From positions 9,301,525-9,365,524 of the forward strand of contig OZ024867.1 of the NCBI GenBank assembly GCA_964017155.1: 64,000 bases of DNA, in the 5' to 3' direction. A program made the position numbers and the translations under genes. Of this stretch, positions 20,320 to 30,950 are shown piece by piece; position 1 is the first letter of the stretch, and each line of letters opens with the position of its first letter. Source of the DNA: Oasisia sp. SBJ-2009 (taxonomy: Eukaryota > Annelida > Polychaeta > Sabellida > Siboglinidae). The notes below the pieces were generated by a model. It had not been told where the DNA came from, made no database searches, and saw only the letters and a program-made list of their open reading frames with translations.

Positions 20320-21085
20320 GTCCCATATTTATATATGTGTACAAGAAGTGTACAACTTATCCAGGACAATGTCCAAGATTCATTGGCAATTACTTTTTTT
20401 ATGCTAATATGATGTGTGGACTGTACTTGCTTGCAAGAAATTAATGACTAGCAAATAAGGCCATAAAGAGTCAGTAGTTAATTAACCACTGTGAATTGCT
20501 GAAATTGCTAGTTATTTAATGTCAAAGACTTAAATGTATACCCACATTTGTAGGCTTTGGCAATAGTGTGCGATTTGGTGTGAAATGTGGAGATACAGAA
20601 ATGGAACCCGAGAGAGGTGATTATATATAAAAGTTTACAGTTTATGTGTACAAGAAGTGTACAAATCATCCAGGACAATGTCCAAGACTCATTTGCAACC
20701 ACTTGCTTTTATGCTAATATGATGTGTGGCATGTGGACTGTACTTGCTTGCAAGAAATGAATGCCTAGCAAATAAGGCCATAAAGAGTCAGTAGTTAACC
20801 ATTGTGTGAATTGCTGAAATTGCAAGTTATTTAATGTAAAAGAATTAAATGTATACCCACATTTGTAGGCTTTGGCAGCAGTGTGCGATCTGGTGTGCAA
20901 TGCAAAGATGCATAAATGGAACCCGAGAGAGGTGATTATATATATAACAGTTTACAGTTTATGCGTCCTAGAAGTGTACAGATCATCCAGTACAATGTCC
21001 AAGACTCATTTGCAATCACTTGCTTTTATGATAATATGATGTATGGGCTGTGGACTGTACTTGCTTGCAAGAAATGAATGACTAG
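20320..21085. repeat. ~310-bp tandem repeat
   Basis: Two full units and one partial unit, each with GTGTACAAGAAGTGTACAA-like, AATAAGGCCATAAAGAGTCA and GGAACCCGAGAGAGGTGATT segments (starts near 20333, 20641 and 20958). A diverged copy occurs at about 52010-52440. Function unknown. It ends at the pogo fragment at 21086. Confidence 0.85.
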
Positions 21086-21487
21086 CAGGGTGCTCAACCA
21101 CCAGATGTGTCTTGGAATGCACCTTTCAAAAATCTATTGAGAGCAAAGTGGAAGTTATGGAGACAAACATATGAGAGAACCCCCATGGGTAATCTCAAAG
21201 TGGCTTCCAGGCAGGATGTCATCAACTGGATTTCACACGCATAGCAAGGTGTGAGTGAAGAGGTCATTGTGCATTCATTCAAGGCCACTGGAATTTCTTC
21301 AGCCCTTGATGGATCTGAAGATCATCTCCTGAGCAACAACATGGCAGCAGGTCTTAATGCAGTTGACAGACAACAACATGCCAGAGATGAGGTGGCCGAT
21401 CTTCTCTTCGATTCAGAAGATGATGATACTGAAGATGATTTCCGTGGCTTTAGTGATGTGTCTGAATCAAATGATGATGATCAGTAA
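21086..21487 (+). pseudogene. pogo/Tigger-type transposase C-terminus
   Basis: The frame reads QPPDVSWNAPFKNLLRAKW, RTPMGNLKVASRQDVINWIS, a stop at 21243, then VSEEVIVHSFKATGISSALD followed by GSEDHLL and an acidic tail. This is the end of the DDE_1 domain of pogo/Tigger/jerky-like transposases (QPLDV...; SFKxxGIxxALDGxED). The N-terminal DNA-binding and catalytic DDE parts are absent. An in-frame stop and truncation make it non-functional. AATAAA sites follow at about 21559 and 21573. Confidence 0.75.
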
Positions 21488-21989
21488 TTCTGAGCAAACT
21501 CTGAACAGGCCAACATATCTTGTATATAAGCTTTGATGACATCAGAACATTGTTTAAATAAATGATTGTTAATAAATGTGGTTTTTTAAAATGTTTTGTT
21601 GTGGAGAATTTGACTGCATGTTCCAGAATATAGTAATGACGTGGTAGTGTACATGTTAGCAACAGCACATGTTGTGATGACATCATGATAATTGTTGGCC
21701 TTGCCCTTGAGCTTGTGAAACATGGCTGCAATCCATAAAAAATAGTGGTATTCAAACTTTCTGGCCGAACATTCGTGTAAATGCCCACCCCCAATACCTC
21801 CCTATATCCAATATAAACGCCTTGGGCATTTCCACGGGCGAATACGGTATGTGTTCTGAGAACGGTGTTGACGATCTAAACTATTAACGGAATAGCATTT
21901 ATGAAAAAATCGTAACTTACAAAGTTTTGATACCATTTTTACGAAAAAAACTTTACTAAGAAATTCATATGTTGTTCAGGAATACCGCC
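21488..21989. other. Likely 3' UTR of pogo fragment, then unassigned DNA
   Basis: Two AATAAA-type polyadenylation signals lie just after the pogo stop codon. No other coding or RNA feature is supported up to the hAT-derived segment. Confidence 0.4.
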
Positions 21990-22690
21990 CCTGGAGATCA
22001 CCAGGCGATGATTGTTGCAGAAACTCTGTTTGCAAACATGGCTGCATAGTGCACACAGCCTTTCCTTTCTGCTGGTGGACAATTTCATGAAAGTCGTGAA
22101 GGAGATAATTTTATTATCAGACAGTGAAACTGCCAAGACATTTTCCGGAGGCCGATCAATTTGAGGTGTTAACTGTATGGAGGTCCACTATTAATTTGTT
22201 TAGGTTTTTGTAAGGTTTGTCGGTGTGTGATGGTTTACAGATGAATTGCTCAGCCAGTTTTAGATGTTTGCATTGCAAACTGTGGAGATCCACCATTGAG
22301 CATTTGAATTATATGAGATTTATCACCTGGTCTTGAAATAGCAAATCACAACCATTCCATTGAAGAATTTGAATACTGTCCTACCTAAGCAAGCCGACGA
22401 TCTGGGCTGACCATTGTACTGATCAATATGGCACCAAAGCATGAACGAAGATGGCAGCATCTGTTTTGAAGAAGAAATGCTGAGAAATATCTACGGGCGT
22501 GGGTCAACGATCTGGATTGGATAAGTACGAATTTCCCGGTTCGGGACAATAAAGTTTTATTGTATTGTATTGTATTGTAGTTGTACGTGACACACTATTG
22601 TCACAAGTATTTTGTCGCGTATACAATTCACAGTTTAGTGTTGCTGCAAGAAGCAAAAATGATGCAATTCGCCAGTGACAACATCCCTAC
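21990..22690 (+). mobile_element. hAT-derived segment, copy A left part
   Basis: Matches 60985-61874 nearly throughout. It contains decayed pieces of a hAT transposase N-terminus: TLFANMAA and related wording at 22018-22140, then MAPKHERRWQ and AWVNDLDWI at 22430-22525, and C..IYNSQFSVAA wording at 22610-22680. These correspond, out of order, to the intact-looking ORF at 29389-29880, so the segment holds the end of one copy followed by the start of another. A 3' tail of a small retroelement (GACAATAAAGTTTTATTG then ATTGT repeats) sits at 22528-22580. Confidence 0.65.
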
Positions 22691-24593
22691 AACTATGGAA
22701 ATGCATCAATCAGATTTTACACAGGCGGCCTGCTCCGCATCAATCAAGTCACTGTGTAACTCTTTCTCAAGTCATTTTAAAGACAAAATCAGCCTGATAC
22801 ATTCAGCCTACACAGATCACACCTCAGACACTATAAATGCCGACTCTCCACAACTAAATTCTAAACTCACATCGTTTGAATCAGCCACAACTACTGAAGT
22901 GAAAAAAATAATCATGTCATCCCCAAATAAATCTTGTGATCTTGACCCACTTCCGACCATACTACTGAAAGCATGCCTTGACGTTTTAATTAAACCAATA
23001 ACAGATATAATAAATGCATCACTCTGCTCCGGGTTATTCCATGAAGACTTTAAATGTGCACATGTAAATCCAATTCTTAAGAAGACAACTCTGTCAAAAG
23101 AAGATCTAAACAGCTACAGGCCTATTTCTAACCTTAGCTTCATTTCCAAAATACTCGAAAAGGTTGTTGCAAATCGACTTACTTCTCACATCAACATAAA
23201 TGGTTTAACCAATGCATCACAGTCTGCGTACAAACAATTTCACTCAACAGAAACTGCTCTTTTAAAAGTACACAATGACATAAACCTTAACATTGATAAC
23301 GGCAATGTTACTGCATTGACCCTGCTTGACCTATCCGCCGCTTTCGACACCATTGACCACGACATTCTCATTACACGCTTATCAACGTGGTATGGGATAT
23401 CTGGCACAGCCTTGAGCTGGTTTACTTCATACCTTACTGACAGACGGCAAGCCATTAAAATAGGTAACTGTTTCTCAGACATGCTGCCCACCTCTTGTGG
23501 TGTCCCCCAGGGTTCTGTTTTGGGTCCGTTGCTTTTCACTCTGTACACAACACCATTAAGCTCAGTTATCCAGAGTCATAACCTGGATCATCACCTTTAT
23601 GCAGATGACACACAAATCTATGTTTCTCTGACCACACCAGATACTTGTCGCTCCCTAAACCAGCTCAGGGATTGTCTCCAAGATGTCTCCCTCTGGATGA
23701 AAAATAGTAAATTAAAACTAAATGCAGATAAGACTGAATTTCTCATCATTGGTACCTCAACGCAGCGGGCAAAACTCAATGGCTTTTTCCCGACACATAT
23801 TCTGAGTCAGAGTATCACACCAGCCACCTCAGTTTTAAATCTCGGAGTAACGTTTGATGAAAACTTCAATTTCAAAAAACATATCTCGAAAACATGCCGT
23901 TGCTGTTTCTACCATATCCGTGATCTTCGCCGTATCCGCCGGTTTTTATCACTTTCCGTTGCTAAAACCATCGCCACAGCTCTAGTAAGCAGCAGACTCG
24001 ACTACTGCAATTCCCTCCTTTACAATACCGCAAACAAGGACATAGCCAAACTTCAGCGTGTCCAAAATTGTTTAGCAAGGGTAGTCATGCATTCTCCACA
24101 TTTTTCTCGCTCAGTGCCGCTTCTAAAATCACTGCATTGGCTACCTGTGCACTATCGCATCATTTTCAAAATGTGTACAATAGCCTATCAAGCACTCTCA
24201 TCTACACAACCAGCATATCTAAATTCAATGCTAACTCCAACAAGAAATTCCAGACAGCTACGCTCAACCAGTAGTAACCCTCTTCACATCCCTCGGGTGA
24301 AAACGAAAGCCGGGACCCGAGCTTTCTCGGTTGCTGCACCAGCGGTGTGGAATTCGCTTCCTGCCAGTGTTAAATCACAAGGTAATATAGTTTCATTCCG
24401 CCGACATCTAAAAACCTATCTCTTTAATGCTGCCTATCCTCCTTAGCCTCCTAGCTTTTCCATCCATCCGTTGACGACTCACGCATTGCTTTCGATTATG
24501 AGATTGATTAATCCCCTGGTTTTGTCGCGCCACTGAGCTTGATTTTCGAGGATATTGGCGCAAAAGAAGTTACTATTATTATTATTATTATTA
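22691..24593 (+). mobile_element. L2-like non-LTR retrotransposon, 5' truncated
   Basis: The frame to 24446 encodes a reverse transcriptase and C-terminal region: SPNKSCDLDPLPTILLK, LTLLDLSAAFDTIDHDIL, CGVPQGSVLGPLLF, HLYADDTQIYVSL (catalytic YADD) and the terminal FRRHLKTYLFNAAYPP. There is no endonuclease, so it is truncated at its 5' end. A 3' UTR ending in (ATT)8 follows. The first Met of the open frame (22581) lies in flanking hAT sequence and is not the element's start. The empty site at 61865-61880 shows the insertion point and a TAC target duplication (22688-22690 and 24594-24596). Confidence 0.9.
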
Positions 24594-25400
24594 TACATGT
24601 GAACCTTGATTGAGCGTCAAGTGAACCATCGTGCCACTTCACTTTTTGTGGTAGTCACCAGCCCTTGTCGTGATTCTTAACAGATAGGGTGATGGAATAG
24701 ATAAATCACCGGCAAACTAAATACAGTGAAACCTGTTAACCATGGATCCACCACGTACCACCCTTTTGGGTATCTGTCAACCAAACCACAAATCGGCCAA
24801 CCAAACCACAATGACAGCAGACCAACTCCATGTCTGTCCTCCAGTCAGGACAATTGTAGTGGAGTAGATGTCTTAGTGATTACTCAGAGCACTTATGACA
24901 CAAGTGTTAGGGTAGTTACAACACCACACTTGGAGTTTGACCAGACAAGACACAGAGGTGTTAATCCCACCTTCAGCAGGTCCACTAGTGAGGACAATAA
25001 CAATGAAGTAGGTGTCAAAGCAGACACTGTGTGTAGTACTGGGGCAAATGTCAAAGTAAGCACAATAGCAGAAGCATTTTGGACTACTGACCAACAATCA
25101 CACCCAGGTGATTATGAGCCCTGGACATACCCAATACAGTGTAGCATTCTATTTTAACATCCACAATAGAATGCTATTTTATCCACACAGATAAAATAGC
25201 ATTGTATGTCAATTTAAGATTCCATAAATACGGATGCGGCTTACGGATATGGCTGCAATTTGCGGATGTGTCAAGCGTCTTGAGTGATTCCATCATTGCG
25301 GAACGCAGTGCATTTAGCTCTAATTCTGACAGCCCTGTAAGATTGGAGCACTGTAGGATTCCCTTATTATTAGCTTATTTTTACAACCAACATTTCTAAG
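24594..25400. mobile_element. hAT-derived segment, copy A right part
   Basis: Continues the segment interrupted by the L2 element and matches 61872-62605 to the same endpoint (TTTCTAAGTGTCGAATCT). A perfect 12-14 bp inverted repeat (TAGCATTCTATT ... AATAGAATGCTA) at 25142-25176 forms a hairpin that is conserved in copy B. The open frame at 24726-25157 has no recognisable domain and is broken in copy B, so I do not call it a gene. Confidence 0.7.
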
Positions 25401-26536
25401 TGTCGAATCTTGGGGACCAGCTCGTGCATAGGCATGTACAAATATTGTAAAAGTTACATGGAAGATTTTATTCTAATACTACATGACGCAAAGCCGAAGG
25501 CCACGGTACCAGCTCCTGCATAGGCATTAAGAGGCATGTACAAATATTATAAAAGATACATGGAAGATTTTATTCTAATACGTCTACATGACGCAAAGCC
25601 GAATGTGAAGGTACCATTGGTGGGTTCATGACATCATTAACAACAGAGTCACTGTGGTCTGTACAATCATAAGGTAGTCCATTAATTACAGCAGGATGAG
25701 AAGTTCTTCTACAACAGCTTCTAGGCCTACTTGAACTAGGCAGACGACACGTTTCAATCCTTGATGACAGATACAGAATACTATTACCTTCCCCCCAATA
25801 CCTTTCCGCCATTAGGAAAGTTGGGAAAACACGTCTGTAAGGAAGTCACCCTTGGAATTTCCTGTCTGATTCGTGTGTGTGAATGCATTTTGAATGACTA
25901 CATGGAGCGATTCATTTGCCGCATTTGTATCCACACATTTGGAACCACTCCTATGTGTTCACATTGTAGCCATTTGTTGCCACACAGGCGCACACCACAT
26001 GCCGCGTCCGCATGATGCATCCGTACGTATGGAATGTTAGCTTTGTATGTGTGACGGTGTGTCATGTGACTGGTTTCTTAAAGCAACTTTTTAAATGACA
26101 CAGTTACTTACTTAGCGTCTTGTGTTTGCATAAACATAGTCAGAGTGAGGACCTCCACCAGTGTTAGTGAGGAAGACATTTGGGGAAGTAAGGCATAGCT
26201 TTATCTAGAGACCCAACCACCCATCATTTGGACAGGCAATTTCAACTATAGACGTGGGGGGGGGGGGATTTAGGACAGGATACAATCCACCACAGTATGA
26301 TAAGATCTGGGAGTTTGTATGACGGGTGTCACTGTGTCAGCTCTGCATGGTACATATCGAGTTCTGTATACCCCAGAAACAAATCCTTCCCGTACTGTGA
26401 ATTCCTAGCATTACTTGAGCATTTTCCAGACGCACAACGCTCAATAATACATGCATAATTCATGCATACTATTATGGAGGCGTAATCCTAGAGATGTATC
26501 TTTAAAATAGTTAACATGGCACTGACCAAAACGTTG
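25401..26536. other. Unassigned DNA with a ~110-bp direct repeat and a poly-G run
   Basis: The block around CATGGAAGATTTTATTCTAA and ATGACGCAAAGCCGAA occurs twice in tandem (about 25430-25505 and 25545-25610). A run of 12 or more G lies near 26258-26271. No gene is supported. Confidence 0.6.
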
Positions 26537-27075
26537 TGACTGGCAACAATTGTATCCTGCATCAAGCCCTGAAGTACGGCATACAGTCGATTATAAGCAA
26601 TTAAATGTGTAAACTATTAAAGACACTTTTCCACTGCCTTTGATCAAAGAATGTATCATTAATTTGGCAGATAACCTGTGGTTTCACACACCCTGCAAGT
26701 GGCTATTGGGAAATCATGGTAGATGAACACTACAGTCATAAGACAGCATTCCTTACCAAATGCAGTCTCTTTGAACATATCAGAATGGCCCAGGGATTAT
26801 GCAATGCCACATTCCAAAGGGTTATAAATCTTGTCCTACACAGTCTCACATGCAACAAGGTACTGGTATACCTAGATGACGTAATTGTATTAGGAAGGAG
26901 CTTTGAAGAGTCCCTCAAAAAACTTGAAAGTCATTCTCTAGAGATTTGAGGCGAACAGTTTAAAACTGAAACCAAAGAAATGTTACTAGTTTAGCAGAGA
27001 TTTCCCTCCTTGAATGTATAGTGTCCCACAAGGATGTTTCCATCAATAATGATCGTATCATCTGTACTAATTTTT
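26537..27075 (+). pseudogene. Ty3/gypsy reverse transcriptase fragment, copy 1
   Basis: Contains YKQLNV, PLPLIKE-like wording with breaks, then GYWEIMVDEH, KTAFLTKCSLFEHIRMAQGL, ATFQRVINLVLHSL and the catalytic KVLVYLDDVIVLG. Downstream SLKLKPKK-like wording is in another frame. This is the palm of a Ty3/gypsy RT. Stops and frame changes occur at 26618, 26695 and 26949. No LTR, protease, RNase H or integrase is seen. It shares both boundaries with copy 2 at 46985-47552, so a ~550-bp RT fragment has itself been dispersed. Confidence 0.75.
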
Positions 27076-27324
27076 TTTAGGTCACAGCATTAGCCTTGGT
27101 TTCCAGAGGGCACAGTTTGCTTGGGGTGTTTATGTTGCACTACATTGATGGCATAGAACACCTCAGCAGTGTCGGGTCCATCCAAGTGAAGCGATGATAT
27201 CCATGTTGTTAATTGTCGCCTTCTTTCTCATCATTTGCCTTGTGTGCATACGTTACATGGTTGACAAAAAGACAAAGCGCAGTATCATAGCAATGATGCT
27301 TGTTTTCGCTGCAACAATGATCAT

Positions 27325-27690
27325 TGACACAGCTGTTGGGGGATTGACACAGCTGTTGGAGGATTGACACAGCTGTTAGAGGATTCACACAGCTGTTGGA
27401 GGCTTGACACAGCTGTTGGAGGATTGACACAGCTGTTGGAGGATTGACACAGCTGTTGGAGGATTGACATAGCTGATCGATGATTGACACAGCTGTTGGA
27501 GGATTGACACAGCTGTTGGAGGATTGACACAGCTGTTGGAGGATTGACACAGCTGTTGGAGGACTGACACAGCTTTTGGAGGATTGACACAGTTGATGGA
27601 GGATTAACACAGCTGTTGGAGGTTTGACACAGCTGTTGGAGGATTGACACAGCTGTTGGAGGGTTGACACAGGTGTTCGAGGTCTTGCAA
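27325..27690. repeat. 20-bp satellite array 1
   Basis: About 18 copies of the 20-bp unit CTGTTGGAGGATTGACACAG and its CTGATGG variant. The array begins just after GCTGCAACAATGATCATTGA, the same junction as the later arrays, even though the sequence further upstream is unrelated. It marks the left edge of the macrosatellite. Confidence 0.95.
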
Positions 27691-28086
27691 TTAGCTACAA
27701 TGCAAAGGTCAACGGAAACGCTGGAAATGCATAGAAGGATGCTCTGACAGAAAAGTTCAACGATTGGAACAATTCCTCAGACTACAGCTTACACTACTAC
27801 AAACCTGCACTAGACTCATGCGTTGCGGCGATAATCATCTGAACAAGTGACGCTCTTGTCATGGGTGTACAGTCGACAACAAGTGCGACACTTGTGCACA
27901 GTGGACTGATAAAGTATGGGCTGGGATAGTGGAACGTTCCCAAGCCCGACTTAACAGAAAACGCCACATCGTCTCCGAGACACAGGCGTCTGACAACCCG
28001 TCAACAACACTGATGCCTGCGCTGAGAGATGCGCACAGCCACAAGTGGGCTTGCCTACAGATATGTACCTTATCTAGCGACAGCTT

Positions 28087-28234
28087 ACTATCATTTTATT
28101 GTGTATTGACAACTGTAGGCCCTATATGATTCACCAATGTTTTTATTACTGTCATTTTATGTGTGACTGAAGAAAAATTTCCGTTTTTAAATGGACAATA
28201 AAGGTTTTTGAATCTTTGAATCTTGAATCTGAAT
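28087..28234 (+). mobile_element. 5'-truncated retroelement 3' end
   Basis: Ends GGACAATAAAGGTTTTTGAA followed by GAATCTT-type repeats. In the diverged unit 4 the same position reads CAGCTTTCTTGGG with no insert (42253-42265), which gives the empty site and a CTT target duplication. The same insert is at the same position in units 2 and 3, so it predates their amplification. Confidence 0.75.
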
Positions 28235-29388
28235 CTTTCTTGGGTTCGTTCCGGTGCCATCCCCGAAGATCGTCCAGAACCATAACCATAAGTCCATGTT
28301 GGAAGAAATTGTTAACCTTCTCCGCAAACAGCAGGTATTACCAACCGTCGTAAATAGCGCAACTATTTAATCTATTAAATGAATGTCACTGTCAGTTTGT
28401 ATTCATGTTTTGCCCACAAGATGGCACCACGCTATAATTGATTTCCCACTGATACATGAATGGTGATCATGGACCAAAACCCAACAGGTTTTTGTGCAGG
28501 ATCAAATTTTTCCGGTCCAAATAACCCTGGTTGCTGTCAGTGCACATGCCCATGCGTATGCACACGCACACGCAAACCTTAGTTTGGGCAAAATTAACCT
28601 AAATTATTAGCATTCTGTACCACTTTGCCCATCATTTTTCTAGGGGAATGCTGCATATAATGCAATATTGTATGACTTAAGGTGTGTTCACACTGTTCAA
28701 TCTGCTTTGAACGTTGAAAGCAGTTTGGTTGAAGAGACCAAACTGCCTAGTTTGAACACAGGATTGAACGCAAGCAGTGTCGAATTCAACGGTTGCTTTC
28801 GACGTTGAAAGGAATAGAACATGTTCTATCTTTTTTCAAGATTGTTTTCAACCAGCGTCTTTTTGAATTAAGTGAACCAATCAAAATCACGCAATTCCAA
28901 GGATTATTAACCCACAATAGCATTGCTGAAGTTAAGCGATGAGCACACAGCAGCATTTATAGAATGTTTCCATGGTTTTAACTATTTGTGGAATATTTCA
29001 CTCGAGTCATATCACAAGAAAGAAGTAAAAAGAGCTGTTCTTTGATCCATTGCATTTTCGAATGGACGCGAACCATGAGAAGGAAATGACAGGTGAGTTA
29101 CAAATGTGACAGTGTCTGGTGAACTTACAGTTAACTCATCTGAATTATTAGTGCCTTTTTGAAATGGTTTTACCACCTTTTTAATGTGTATATGTTTGTA
29201 AATAAATACTCCCGCAATTATCGTGGTAATCAAAGTATTTTGAATTGCAAATTTATGTCGGTAACTATTTGTGTTGTTCCATGTTTATTTTCCCGATACA
29301 ACGAACGTGAGCAACAGGCATATTAATTGGATGGAATTCATCATGTGATCACAACCTGCGAACATATGAAACCGCTACGCATATCAAT

Positions 29389-29880
29389 GTGGCTCCAGCG
29401 AAACCGTGTACAAAGCCAGAAGAAGTAATAAGCATTGAAGTTTATGCAGGGTGGGTTGCCGATCTGACCTGGATCAACCGTCGCGACAGAGGAATGTCAC
29501 ATGGTTTTAGCTGTGTGTGCAAATCGCATTTCTGTGTTGCCGTGGGTGGAAAACATGACGCCTTTCGCCATGTTACAAGATCTCAGCACGGGGCTCTCAA
29601 TCAAGCGGCCCAGAGAAACGACCGAGTGACATCGTTTTTTGTTAACCCGAAGGACCAGGAGATAACAAAGTGTGTCATTGTCACCGAGACTTTGTTCGCC
29701 AACGTGGTCGCTGAACACAACCTTTTCTTTCGGCTCGCGGATCACTTCATGAAAGTCGTGAAGAAGATGTTCCTCGATAGCGAAACGGCAAAAAAGATCT
29801 CCTGCGGGTGTCAAAAGACTACAGTGATCGTAAAGAGTGCTACCGGTCTCCGACAAATATTGTTGTGTTTAGTAACTTAA
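29389..29880 (+). pseudogene. hAT transposase N-terminal fragment (unit 1)
   Basis: An open frame of 163 codons. It starts MAPAKPCTKPEEVISIEVY, with WVADLTWI, then CVCKSHFCVAVGGKHDAFRH with a further His (SQH). This makes a CxxC...HxxxxxH zinc finger like the BED/TTF-type N-termini of hAT transposases. ETLFANVVAEHNLFFRLADH and MFLDSETAKKISC follow, wording typical of ZNF862-like hAT proteins. The frame ends at 29880 with no RNase H catalytic core, so this is a stranded N-terminal fragment. The same ORF occurs in units 2 and 3 and, more diverged, at 50485-50850. Confidence 0.7.
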
Positions 29881-30584
29881 AAGCACTTGTCTTAAGTACA
29901 AATCAATATCTAGATAGTATAGCACACAAAGAACCGGACAACAGAAACTTGAAAAATATATGATGAATTCAGCTACATAAACATTTGCATCTAAATCTGA
30001 GATCAAAATTTGTATTTCTCGCCTTCTTGGCCACGCCCAACCTGGACGTAAACAAACAATTAGGTTATCGACTGCACCATACTTAACGCTAATTACCTCG
30101 CAGGCGATCGAGATCACATAGCAAACACCTACCCACGCATCTCACAGTAACGTAATATTGACAACGTACCCATCCTTTTTACTAACCAGGCTTTTACCAA
30201 CGCTGAACTACATGATCTAGAGTCCCCCTAGATCGCTACGACTGCGACCTCAAAGCCCGTCTTATCCTGCACAACTCAGGGTCATCCCTGCACCCCCACA
30301 CCACTTGAACGCTCTCTTATAGACACTCGAATCCTACATAAATGTTTTAGCCGCCTGCTGTAACTGGATTTTACATAGCTTAGCTTTTAACACATTTGTT
30401 TACCTTATTTATTATATATATTTTTTCTCATCAGTGTCGTTACTTAAATTTTTAATTCACGTTCAATTTACTTCTGATTAATAATTAATTGTATTTACTT
30501 TTGCTTTTAAACCAAATATAACTACCCAGGGGGGTAGTTGTTTTCTACACTCATAATACAATTACATAATTATCTTTTTTTAAT

Positions 30585-30950
30585 ATGGACCGAAGTAAAC
30601 GGAATATTAGCCAACTAAACGTTAATATGCAGTCAATCTGTGCAAAGAAAATCAAATTTCAGCTCATGATAGAGGACACAAAACCTGACGTCATAGTTGC
30701 ATGTGAAACATGGCTGAAGCCTGCCGTCAGCTGCAGTGAATTCACACCATCCAGATATGACCCTCCTTTCAGGAAAGATCGGGCTGATGGCTATGGAGGG
30801 GTCATGACTGCTATCAAGACTGGACTAACCACGGAACAGTTAATGATACCGATGCCACGTGAGTTGGTTGCTGTAAAACTCAAAACCTCAACCATTGCTC
30901 TCATTGTAATTGGTATTGATTCTCGTTTTTGCTGCAACAATGATCATTGA
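30585..30950 (+). pseudogene. Truncated APE endonuclease ORF of a non-LTR retrotransposon (unit 1)
   Basis: The frame contains LNVNMQSICAKKIKFQLMIE, PDVIVACETWLKPAV and RADGYGGVMTAIKTGL. These are the first motifs of an apurinic-endonuclease domain (N of LNVN, E of CETWL). At about residue 118 it hits the 20-bp satellite and stops, so the catalytic H and D motifs and the whole RT are lost. A short hairpin (CTACCCAGG/GGGTAG) lies just upstream at about 30522. Confidence 0.75.

Larger units (their letters stand above)
27690..30949. repeat. Macrosatellite unit 1 (~3.26 kb)
   Basis: Same content and length as 32865-36120 and 37412-40670, with only scattered differences by eye. In order it holds a Cys-rich gag-like fragment (here with a stop, TGA at 27847), a 5'-truncated retroelement tail (28087-28234), a CA-rich microsatellite (~28555), a palindrome-rich block with GAACGTTGAAAGCAG (28690-28870), a hAT transposase N-terminal ORF (29389-29880) and a truncated APE endonuclease ORF (30585-30950) that runs into the next 20-bp array. 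Confidence 0.9.

Noticed and set aside
22581..22690. The first 37 codons of the L2 reading frame as a genuine protein start
   Set aside because: Comparison with 61775-61874 shows this part is hAT-derived flank; the element begins at 22691.
24726..25157. 143-codon open frame as a gene
   Set aside because: It is disrupted in the paralogous copy B and has no recognisable domain.
29869..30117. Minus-strand 82-codon frame repeated in the macrosatellite units
   Set aside because: No domain, and it lies in the leader region of the plus-strand APE ORF; repetition is explained by unit duplication.
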